DNA of 20,013 bases from SZUA-117 sp964630795 (GTDB lineage Bacteria; Pseudomonadota; Gammaproteobacteria; Steroidobacterales; Woeseiaceae), in NCBI GenBank assembly GCA_964630795.1, contig CAZVWF010000050.1:1-20013 (forward strand). Reading direction: 5' to 3'. The notes beneath the pieces were generated by a model, which was given only the letters and a program-made list of their open reading frames with translations, searched no databases and had not been told where the DNA came from. The position numbers and the translations under genes were made by a program. Each line of letters starts with the position of its first letter. The stretch's first letter is position 1. Positions 1 to 6,442 of this stretch are shown here, piece by piece.

Positions 1-821
1 ATACAGGTACATCCATCGCTACGTTCGATGGCGAGCCCGGCCAATTCGCGGTCGAGCTTACGAATGGTCGGGAACTGGACATCGGGTCGGCGATTCTCTG
101 TACCGGCTTTACGCACTTCGACTCTGTCAATAAACCGGAGTGGGGCTTCGGCACCTTCGAGGACGTGGTGACGACGACCCAGGTCGAGCAAATGATTTCT
201 TCAGGAAACGGTGTCCGCTGCCCGTCGGATGGCCGGCAACCCAAGCGGGTCGCGATCCTCCTTTGCGTGGGCTCCCGCGACCGGCAGATCGGCCGGGAGT
301 GGTGCTCGAAGATTTGTTGTTCGGTGTCGTCGAATATTGCGATGGAGATTCGGGAGGAGCTGCCGGATTGTCATGTCTACATCTATTACATGGATATTCG
401 CACTTTCGGCCTCTACGAAACCCAGTACTACTGGAAGAGCCAGGAAGAATTCAAGGTCAAGTACATCAAGGCGCGAATCGCGGAAGTTACGTCTGACGGC
501 GGGCAGCTTATCGTCAAGGGTGAGGATACGCTTGTGAAGCGTCCGATAACGATCCCGTTCGATATGGTCGTGCACGCGGTCGGCATGGATCCAAACGTCG
601 ATAATCCGAAGATCGCGGATACGTTTGGCGTTGACCTGGAACCACATGGCTTTGTTGGCGCGGGTTCGAGTTACGGTGCCATGGGCGCCACATCCCGACC
701 CGGTGTTTATGTGGCCGGCTCCGCGACCGGTCCGGAAACGATCGACGATTCGATTGCGCAGGGGCATGCGGCCGCCATGGCTGTCCTGTCCGGACTTCGG
801 GAATCGGCAAAGTCGGCCTGA
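1..821 (+). CDS. shdrA: sHdrA, heterodisulfide-reductase subunit A-like flavoprotein (5' end missing)
   Basis: This is the C-terminal part of an HdrA-like FAD/iron-sulfur subunit, open at the left edge; the reading frame enters at base 3 and ends with TGA at 819-821, giving about 272 residues. Visible marks are the HdrA signature CVGSRD (around base 264) followed by WCSKICC, and a C-terminal flavoprotein end with VYVAGSATGP and DDSIAQGHAAAM. Some cysteines of this region bind an Fe-S cluster in HdrA proteins. In sulfur oxidisers the subunit is the flavin core of the cytoplasmic sHdr complex, which oxidises protein-bound sulfane sulfur to sulfite together with LbpA. The next gene starts 3 bases after the stop, so the genes are one operon. 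QmoA and methanogen HdrA share the fold, but the downstream order H-C2-B2-lbpA fits type I sHdr. The FAD-binding N-terminus lies outside the window. Confidence 0.92.
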   Translation, partial: TGTSIATFDGEPGQFAVELTNGRELDIGSAILCTGFTHFDSVNKPEWGFGTFEDVVTTTQVEQMISSGNGVRCPSDGRQPKRVAILLCVGSRDRQIGREWCSKICCSVSSNIAMEIREELPDCHVYIYYMDIRTFGLYETQYYWKSQEEFKVKYIKARIAEVTSDGGQLIVKGEDTLVKRPITIPFDMVVHAVGMDPNVDNPKIADTFGVDLEPHGFVGAGSSYGAMGATSRPGVYVAGSATGPETIDDSIAQGHAAAMAVLSGLRESAKSA

Positions 822-824
822 CCC

Positions 825-1679
825 ATGCTGACGGGTACTGCCATCAAGACGCAAGAGATCGAACGGCCGGTCCTGGACCTGTCGGGCGATACGTTGCAGC
901 GCGCGCTGGATCAGATGATCTCGGGCGCAGAAGAGCATGGCGGTATTGAGCGCTATGTCGATGCGGTCAAATTAAAGAGTGAAATGTTCAAAAGTGCGCT
1001 GACCGACGCAGAATCAGGCGAGCTCGAGCTGGACGCGTTCAAGAGCCTGTGTACGTTCATGTCGACCGTGCGGCGGCGCGTGGGTGACTGGCTGAACGAA
1101 GAGGCTTTCAGCGACATTCGCGCCGCGTTGCCCGAACTGTTCGACAACGGCGAAGGGGTCGATACGCGAATCGAACAATTCTGCGCACGGTTCCCGAATG
1201 ATAAAAGTCACCGCTGGGTACGCGACCTCGCCGTGGAGCTCTTGCACAATCGGGATCCGGAACGCATTCCATTGATGAACCGTTGGGTCTGGGACGCAGG
1301 CGCCAATACCGGCGTTTTGCGAGAGATCTGGCACGGGAACGATGTCGATCATATGACTATCCCGGTCAAGGACAACTACGGTACGTTCCTGATGCTCCGT
1401 GAAGAACTGAGCCAGTACCTGACTACCAATGGCTTGTTTCGCGACATCCTCTTTTATGTCGACGTGCTCTGCGCACAGATCTACGCACGCTATATCTGCG
1501 AACAGGGTGGAAGTTATTTGCGTGTCGATTTTTCGGCACCCGAGGATCCCATGCAGCACACGCGACGATTGCTGGGTCTCGATGGCGTAAGGCCGGGTAG
1601 TGGCAAGACGCGGCTGAAATCGATCGATGGCGAGGCCTTCGTCCTCGACGAGAACTCAATGCTGGAAAAGGCGGACTGA
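825..1679 (+). CDS. shdrH: sHdrH, conserved protein of the sHdr operon
   Basis: A 284-residue soluble protein with no signal peptide, membrane segment or metal-binding cysteine motif that I can see; the few cysteines are scattered. It starts 3 bases after shdrA and ends 4 bases before shdrC2. Its position between the A subunit and the second C/B pair is that of the 'hyp' protein found in type I sHdr operons (C1-B1-A-H-C2-B2), and its size fits. The sequence is mainly helical, charged and rich in Asp/Glu/Arg. Its biochemical role is unknown to me; the strict synteny implies a structural or assembly part in the complex. The identification rests on gene order and length rather than on a recognised domain. 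Confidence 0.82.
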   Translation: MLTGTAIKTQEIERPVLDLSGDTLQRALDQMISGAEEHGGIERYVDAVKLKSEMFKSALTDAESGELELDAFKSLCTFMSTVRRRVGDWLNEEAFSDIRAALPELFDNGEGVDTRIEQFCARFPNDKSHRWVRDLAVELLHNRDPERIPLMNRWVWDAGANTGVLREIWHGNDVDHMTIPVKDNYGTFLMLREELSQYLTTNGLFRDILFYVDVLCAQIYARYICEQGGSYLRVDFSAPEDPMQHTRRLLGLDGVRPGSGKTRLKSIDGEAFVLDENSMLEKAD

Positions 1680-1683
1680 CGCA

Positions 1684-2451
1684 ATGCCGATTCATGAAAA
1701 GTCACTGATTCGGCCGGAGAATTTGCGGACGCACGACGAGTTGACGCTCGATGGTGTCGATGTATCCGGGCACTGGAGCACTTTCATCGAGTCTCGTGTT
1801 GTCACTGACTATAACGAGTCGATGGAGGAAGAGATTGCCGCACTTCCGGGTGGGGAACATATCCACCGATGCTGGCAGTGCGGTTCCTGCACTAATTCCT
1901 GCACGGTCAATGCCATCAATAACGATTTCAATCCACGCTTCTGGATTTACCTGATCCGGATGGGCATGGAGTCCGAGCTGCTGCGTGACAAGGACATCAT
2001 CTGGCAATGCGTCTCCTGCAATCAGTGCACTTATGCCTGTCCGCGGGACGTGGATCCTGAGGGCGTTATGAAAGCGACTGCACATTGGCTGGAGCGCAAA
2101 GGGCATGTGCCGAAGTCGCCCTCGATGCATTTCGACGAGGTGTTCACGGAGCAGGTCGTAAGGACCGGAAAGATCGAAGAAGGACGAACAGTGCGTCGCT
2201 TCTTCTCGCGTACCGGTCAGAAGCTGACACAGGACTGGGTGATCGGCCTTGTTCAGGGACTGTTGCGACGTCTGCCGATCGGATTACTGACACGCATGGG
2301 TCTGGCAACCTTCGTGGCGCCGAAGACGCGGCGCTGGTCCAAAGCGGCCGGCGCCATCCAGGAATACATCGATGAGCAGGAAGAGAAACACACTGAAGCC
2401 CTCAGCCTGCAGGAGCTTGTCGACGTCGCGAAGAAAGACGCAGCAGCGTAA
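1684..2451 (+). CDS. shdrC2: sHdrC2, iron-sulfur subunit with two [4Fe-4S] motifs
   Basis: A 255-residue HdrC-like electron-transfer subunit. Two ferredoxin-type motifs are complete: C63-x2-C66-x2-C69-x3-C73 (CWQCGSCTNSC) and C109-x2-C112-x2-C115-x3-C119 (CVSCNQCTYAC, followed by Pro). These should bind two [4Fe-4S] clusters linking the flavin of sHdrA to sHdrB2. The ATG at 1684 is chosen because it follows the shdrH stop by 4 bases and gives a normal HdrC N-terminus. An in-frame ATG at 1627 lies inside shdrH and would add 19 unlikely Arg/Ser-rich residues. No signal peptide, so cytoplasmic. The C-terminal third, after the clusters, is basic then acidic and helical. The next gene, shdrB2, starts 12 bases downstream. 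Confidence 0.92.
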   Translation: MPIHEKSLIRPENLRTHDELTLDGVDVSGHWSTFIESRVVTDYNESMEEEIAALPGGEHIHRCWQCGSCTNSCTVNAINNDFNPRFWIYLIRMGMESELLRDKDIIWQCVSCNQCTYACPRDVDPEGVMKATAHWLERKGHVPKSPSMHFDEVFTEQVVRTGKIEEGRTVRRFFSRTGQKLTQDWVIGLVQGLLRRLPIGLLTRMGLATFVAPKTRRWSKAAGAIQEYIDEQEEKHTEALSLQELVDVAKKDAAA

Positions 2452-2463
2452 GGGACGACCCGA

Positions 2464-3396
2464 ATGACGGCAGAGAAAAAATACCAGAAAGTGGCGTACT
2501 ACCCGGGATGTGCTCTCGAGGGGACGGGCCACGCCTATAACCGGTCGACGAAGGAGGTTGGCAAGGCGCTGGGCCTCGACCTGGTCGAAGTCGATAACTG
2601 GAATTGCTGTGGCGCGATGGAAGTCAAGAACATCGATCCAAAGGTGCAGACCTACCTGTCGTCACGTGTAATGTCGATCGCTGCACACGATATGGATATG
2701 GATGTCGTCATGGCACCTTGCAACGGGTGTTACCACAACCTCAAAAAGGCAGAGTACGATCTTGCGAACGATCAGGCTTCAGTCGATGTCGTGGATCGCC
2801 TGTCGAAGAAAGCCGGGCACAAGACCTATGAGTCTGGTCAGGTCGAGACGATTCACGCGCTTGACTGGATCAAAGAGGCGATTGGCGAAGATGGCCTGAA
2901 AGCACGGGTCAAGAATTCACTGGCGGGAATGAAGATCGCGAATTACTACGGCTGCATGTATACGCGACCACGGCATATCTTCCCGGAGAAAGACCAGGGT
3001 CCCGGCAGTGAGTCGACCTCCAAACCGCATTTCATGGATGATCTCCTCGCCGCGGCGGGTGCAGAGAATGTCGAGTTTCCGCTCAAGACGGCCTGTTGCG
3101 GCGGCGCACACACGCTGTCTGACAGTGATACGTCGACACGCCTGGTACTGAATATCCTCAAGGCCGCCAGCCTGGCCGGCGCGGAAGTCATCGCCACCGA
3201 ATGTCCAACCTGTCATATGGGCCTTGAAATGCACCAGATTCGTGCGGAAAAGACGCTCGGCGAGAAAGTTGACGTCAAGATTTTGTATTTTACCCAGTTG
3301 CTCGGGATGGCGCTGGGGCTGAAGCCGAGGAAAGTCGGCGTACACGAGAATATTTCCGGCTCCATTCGCTTCCTGAAAGAAAAGGGTCTGGCATGA
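2464..3396 (+). CDS. shdrB2: sHdrB2, CCG-domain subunit
   Basis: A 310-residue HdrB-like subunit with two complete CCG domains. The first has C16, C48-C49, C86 and C89; the second has C164, C211-C212, C247 and C250. In HdrB such CCG sets hold the unusual non-cubane [4Fe-4S] clusters at the disulfide or sulfur chemistry site, so this is the probable catalytic subunit acting on LbpA- or carrier-bound sulfur. Length is normal for the family. It is cytoplasmic, with no signal or membrane segment. Its TGA overlaps the ATG of the next gene (ATGA at 3393-3396), suggesting coupled translation. GlpC and succinate-dehydrogenase C-like CCG proteins share the domain, but the operon context decides in favour of sHdrB2. 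Confidence 0.93.
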   Translation: MTAEKKYQKVAYYPGCALEGTGHAYNRSTKEVGKALGLDLVEVDNWNCCGAMEVKNIDPKVQTYLSSRVMSIAAHDMDMDVVMAPCNGCYHNLKKAEYDLANDQASVDVVDRLSKKAGHKTYESGQVETIHALDWIKEAIGEDGLKARVKNSLAGMKIANYYGCMYTRPRHIFPEKDQGPGSESTSKPHFMDDLLAAAGAENVEFPLKTACCGGAHTLSDSDTSTRLVLNILKAASLAGAEVIATECPTCHMGLEMHQIRAEKTLGEKVDVKILYFTQLLGMALGLKPRKVGVHENISGSIRFLKEKGLA

Positions 3397-3836
3397 GGTC
3401 GCTCGCGCAAGTTGAGGCCGGCATCGAAAGCGTTTCGCTTTCTGATGGGCCGGTTGCTGCGGCAGATGCGTTACTCGGCCTGGGTGAGAATGTGCTCGAA
3501 AACTGGGTGGTGGCCAGGGACCGGGTACCGACCGACGAACTGCGCGAGGGCTTCCGCCTGCTTGCATTGCACCGTCAGGGCGCCACCGGCGAACCCGCTT
3601 TCAATGCCTGTCGCGAGACCTGTCGCGAATTGGCGTATTACTACAATCTCGTTACGATGCAGACTGAGCACCCCGATACCGGGGACCGTGTCGAGATGAT
3701 GCGACTGATTACGAGTCACCTGTACCTGTTCGTCAGCGGCAGGATGCAGGTGGCGGAGCTTGGCGATTTTTGCTGTTCATCGAAGCCGTTACGACAAACG
3801 ATGGACACGGCCGTTCTGAATAACGAGGAGAACTGA
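3393..3836 (+). CDS. Unnamed 147-residue protein with paired cysteines, inside the sHdr operon
   Basis: I do not recognise this family. It is a soluble, mostly helical 147-residue protein with no signal peptide. Its start overlaps the shdrB2 stop by 4 bases and it ends 2 bases before lbpA, so it is translated as part of the operon. It has four cysteines in two pairs: C73-x3-C77 within a helix-like stretch (CRETCRELAYYY) and adjacent C127-C128 in the C-terminal tail (GDFCCSSK). Such pairs could bind a metal, form a thiol switch or carry sulfur, but none of this is shown. The position between the catalytic B2 subunit and the lipoyl carrier suggests a role in the sHdr-LbpA interaction, in LbpA maturation, or as a small extra subunit. 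It is too short and lacks the motifs for TusA, DsrE or rhodanese. Confidence 0.85.
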   Translation: MRSLAQVEAGIESVSLSDGPVAAADALLGLGENVLENWVVARDRVPTDELREGFRLLALHRQGATGEPAFNACRETCRELAYYYNLVTMQTEHPDTGDRVEMMRLITSHLYLFVSGRMQVAELGDFCCSSKPLRQTMDTAVLNNEEN

Positions 3837-3838
3837 CC

Positions 3839-4279
3839 ATGCCAGTGGTACGCGGATGCAATCTGCCGGATGATCTGCTTTACGACGTGGAGAATCACAT
3901 CTGGTTCCAGGAGCAGGGCGACGGCAACGTCAAACTGGGTATGACAGCGGTTGCCACGGCGATGGCCGGGAAGCTCGTTGCCTATACACCCAAACGTGTC
4001 GGCCGATCGGTGCGGGCGGGTAAGTCCTGCGGCACGCTCGAGTCCGGCAAGTGGGTTGGACCAGCGAAGTCACTGGCCAGCGGTGAGGTGATGGCCGTCA
4101 ATGATGACCTGGTCGGCAATCCATCTATCGCGAACGACGACCCGTACGATGCCGGCTGGCTGGTTATTCTGAAGCCGGACGATTGGGATGCCGTCAGGTC
4201 CTCCCTGGTCACCGGTGAAGACGTTATCGCACCGTATGAAGCGAAAATGGACGCCGAGGGATTCGGCGGATGCGCCTGA
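3839..4279 (+). CDS. lbpA: LbpA, GcvH-like lipoate-binding protein of sulfur oxidation
   Basis: A 146-residue GcvH-fold lipoyl carrier. The lipoylation site is K71 in TLESGKWVGP, matching the ESxK hairpin of GcvH-type domains. It stands next to shdrB2 and not with glycine-cleavage genes (no gcvT or gcvP nearby), which points to LbpA, the swinging-arm carrier that presents sulfur intermediates to the sHdr complex. It differs from glycine-cleavage GcvH by cysteines C7, C64 and C145; C64 lies seven residues before the lipoyl lysine and C145 is the penultimate residue. A clear ribosome-binding site (GAGGAG, about 3825-3832) precedes the ATG. Lipoylation would need dedicated lipoyl-attachment enzymes, which are not in this window. 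Confidence 0.93.
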   Translation: MPVVRGCNLPDDLLYDVENHIWFQEQGDGNVKLGMTAVATAMAGKLVAYTPKRVGRSVRAGKSCGTLESGKWVGPAKSLASGEVMAVNDDLVGNPSIANDDPYDAGWLVILKPDDWDAVRSSLVTGEDVIAPYEAKMDAEGFGGCA

Positions 4280-4298
4280 TAAATTGAATGGATAATTG

Positions 4299-4640
4299 AT
4301 GATGAAAGAGACGAATGAAGTAGTTGGTCCCGCCGATTTTGCGAAACTGACCGAGTTACATGATGCAGCATCCAATGCTTGCGAACTTCTCAAGGCGATG
4401 GCAAATGAATGGCGACTGATGATTCTTTGCCACCTGGCGGAAGGCGAGAAAACTGTCAGCGAACTCCAGAGTCTCCTGGGGCTCGGCCAGTCGGCGCTGT
4501 CGCAGCACCTGGCAGTTCTGCGCCGTGAGAAAATTGTGCGTTCAAGAAAGCATGCGCAGTCAGTCAGTTATTCGCTGTCCGGCGACGAAGCAACGCGTGT
4601 GATGCAAACTCTTTATGAGGTGTATTGCGGCAAAGCGTAA
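4299..4640 (+). CDS. shdrR: ArsR-family repressor with BigR/SqrR-like sulfur-sensing cysteines
   Basis: A 113-residue winged-helix regulator of the ArsR/SmtB type: the recognition helix is in GLGQSALSQHLAVLRR, followed by the wing and a C-terminal dimer helix. ATG codons at 4299 and 4302 are both possible; an in-frame TTG at 4296 is less likely. Counting from the first ATG, cysteines are at C28, C44 (in LMILCHL) and C110 (in EVYCGK). The C44-C110 spacing of 66 equals that of the two reactive cysteines of BigR and SqrR, which form a tetrasulfide or disulfide with sulfane sulfur and then release DNA. Lying just after lbpA, it is probably the local repressor of the sHdr operon, like the ArsR-type sHdrR of Hyphomicrobium. 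Its operator upstream of the operon is outside the window. No metal-binding ELCVCDL motif is present. Confidence 0.88.
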   Translation: MMKETNEVVGPADFAKLTELHDAASNACELLKAMANEWRLMILCHLAEGEKTVSELQSLLGLGQSALSQHLAVLRREKIVRSRKHAQSVSYSLSGDEATRVMQTLYEVYCGKA

Positions 4641-4651
4641 AGTTGCCGCAA
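4625..4651. repeat. Perfect 9-bp inverted repeat across the stop of the ArsR gene
   Basis: TTGCGGCAA (4625-4633) and TTGCCGCAA (4643-4651) are exact reverse complements separated by 9 bases that contain the stop TAA at 4638-4640. As RNA this is a strong 9-bp hairpin at the 3' end of the regulator gene. It is not followed by a T-run (CCTTGTCC follows), so it is not a standard intrinsic terminator. It could be an mRNA-stabilising or processing hairpin, or a protein-binding palindrome. Confidence 0.55.
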
Positions 4652-4673
4652 CCTTGTCCGAAGAATTAATGAT

Positions 4674-4694
4674 GCCGCCGAGCCGGTGGCTTTT
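4674..4694 (+). terminator. Weak terminator- or attenuator-like hairpin before the desulfurase-like gene
   Basis: GCCGCC (4674-4679) can pair with GGTGGC (4685-4690) with one G-U pair over a 5-base loop, and is followed by TTTT (4691-4694). It sits only 14 bases before the start at 4709. It could end part of the sHdr-regulator transcript or attenuate read-through. The stem is short and this call is tentative. Confidence 0.3.
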
Positions 4695-4708
4695 GAGAGA
4701 TTGAATCC

Positions 4709-6442
4709 ATGAGTGAAAAGCGAATTGATCCTGCCTTCCTGCGAGATCAGATTGTCGGCGTTGATTCGACGTTTGAGACACCGTTCGGTCAACGGCTGAT
4801 GGTCTATTGTGATTACACGGCGTCCGGTCGCTGCCTGCGGTTTGTCGAGTCCTACCTGCAAAGTCTGCAACGGGTCTATGCGAATACGCATACCGAGGAC
4901 GACATCACTGGTCGCAGCATGAGTCAACTCTTGCATGAGGCGGAGGAAGCGATAAAGGCCTCCGTCAATGCCGGCCCCAATGGCCGTATCATCGCCTGTG
5001 GTACCGGAGCGACCGGCGCAATCGACAAGTTGCAGCAGATTATCGGCGTGGCACTGGCACCCGCAACCCGGCGTAATATCAACGAACTGGTGGAAACGTC
5101 AGATGTCGACATGGAGGCGTTCGGCAATGCGGTCGCGGCTTTGCAGCCCATCGTGTTCGTCGGTCCGTACGAACATCACTCGAACGAAATTTCATGGCGC
5201 CAGGCACTGGCGGAAACGGTTGAGGTGCAACTGGATCCTGCCGGCAATATCGATCTCGCGCACCTGGAGACGTTGTTGCAGGATCCCCGCTATCAGAATC
5301 GACTGAGAATAGGTTCGTTCTCGGCGGCATCGAACGTGACGGGTATCCGTACGGACGTCAGGGCTGTAACGACCTTGCTGCACAGGTACGACGCTCTGGC
5401 CTGTTTCGATTATGCGGCCTGTGCACCTTACGTCGACATCGATATGAATCCGGTACCTGAAAGGGACGGTGATGACCCGGCAGTCGATGCGATCTTCGTT
5501 TCAGCGCACAAATTTCTCGGCGGGCCAGGCTCCAGCGGCGTGCTTGTATTCAATGAGCGTATCTATGACCGCAATCTGCCGCCCAGTGTCAGTGCAGGTG
5601 GCACGGTCGATTACGTAGGCCCCCATGACCAGGACTTCATCGCCCGAATCGAGGAGCGGGAGAAAGCCGGAACGCCGGGTGTCCTGCAGACGCTCAAAGC
5701 CGGCCTCGTTTTTCAGATCAAGGATCGCGTCGGCATTGACGTTATCAACAAGCGTGAGCACGAATTGACGAGTCGTGCCATGAAGAGCTGGGGCGATGAC
5801 GAAAGGGTCGAGTTACTGGGCAACCCGGATCCTGGCAGCCGCGTCGGCATTATCTCGTTCAACGTACGGGATGAAAGCGGCAACTACCTGCATCACAAGT
5901 TCGTGACCGCGTTGTTGAATGACCTGTTCGGCATCCAGTCGCGGGCTGGCTGTTCCTGCGCCGGACCCTATGGTCATCGGCTACTGGAAATCGATCATGA
6001 CACGTCTGAACGGTATCGCAGCGTTGTCCAGGACGGTTATTGCGGTATGAAACCGGGCTGGTGCCGGGTGGGACTTCACTGGGTCATGGATGACGCGGAG
6101 GCCAGCTACGTGATCGATGCTGTGCATTTCATCGCGAAACACGGCCGTAAATTCCTCGACCTGTACGACTTCGATCTCTGCACGGGAACTTGGTCACATC
6201 GGGAAACCGCCATCGAGTTACCGACGTTTTCTCTGGAGAGCGCGTTGCGCGATGAAAAGGAAGAACCGGCGAACTTGTCACTGTCTTTGCGCAAGCAGCT
6301 GTACGACCACTATATGACCGAAGCGGGGCGCTGGGCGTCGCGCCTGGAGGCTGAAAAACACGGTCAATCCGTGTCGCTGGAAGGCGAGCTGGGTGAATTG
6401 CAGTTCTTTACGCTACCGGCAAATGCGGAGCCTCGTCACTAG
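4709..6442 (+). CDS. Class V aminotransferase / cysteine-desulfurase-like PLP enzyme
   Basis: A 577-residue fold-type I PLP enzyme, clearly longer than NifS/IscS/SufS (about 400). The PLP lysine is K268 in SAHKFLGGPGSSGV, close to the SufS/CsdA pattern, with an upstream GTGATGAIDK phosphate loop. A conserved cysteine-rich loop, GCSCAGPYG with C415 and C417, occupies the region where cysteine desulfurases carry their catalytic cysteine. About 110 C-terminal residues past the usual end are helical and charged. No signal peptide, so cytoplasmic. GAGAGA at 4695-4700 is a fair ribosome-binding site. The gene follows the sHdr regulator by 68 bases on the same strand, so a part in sulfur mobilisation is plausible but inferred. 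It may instead be an unrelated class V aminotransferase or lyase. Its TAG shares CTAG with the convergent gene at 6439. Confidence 0.85.
   Translation: MSEKRIDPAFLRDQIVGVDSTFETPFGQRLMVYCDYTASGRCLRFVESYLQSLQRVYANTHTEDDITGRSMSQLLHEAEEAIKASVNAGPNGRIIACGTGATGAIDKLQQIIGVALAPATRRNINELVETSDVDMEAFGNAVAALQPIVFVGPYEHHSNEISWRQALAETVEVQLDPAGNIDLAHLETLLQDPRYQNRLRIGSFSAASNVTGIRTDVRAVTTLLHRYDALACFDYAACAPYVDIDMNPVPERDGDDPAVDAIFVSAHKFLGGPGSSGVLVFNERIYDRNLPPSVSAGGTVDYVGPHDQDFIARIEEREKAGTPGVLQTLKAGLVFQIKDRVGIDVINKREHELTSRAMKSWGDDERVELLGNPDPGSRVGIISFNVRDESGNYLHHKFVTALLNDLFGIQSRAGCSCAGPYGHRLLEIDHDTSERYRSVVQDGYCGMKPGWCRVGLHWVMDDAEASYVIDAVHFIAKHGRKFLDLYDFDLCTGTWSHRETAIELPTFSLESALRDEKEEPANLSLSLRKQLYDHYMTEAGRWASRLEAEKHGQSVSLEGELGELQFFTLPANAEPRH

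Noticed and set aside
201..938. Long open frame on the - strand opposite shdrA
   Set aside because: It lies wholly across shdrA and the start of shdrH, has no domain, and is Arg/His-rich as expected of an antisense frame in GC-rich DNA.
4296..4298. TTG as start of the ArsR regulator
   Set aside because: Two ATG codons follow at once (4299 and 4302) with equal or better spacing to the GGA at 4290-4292.
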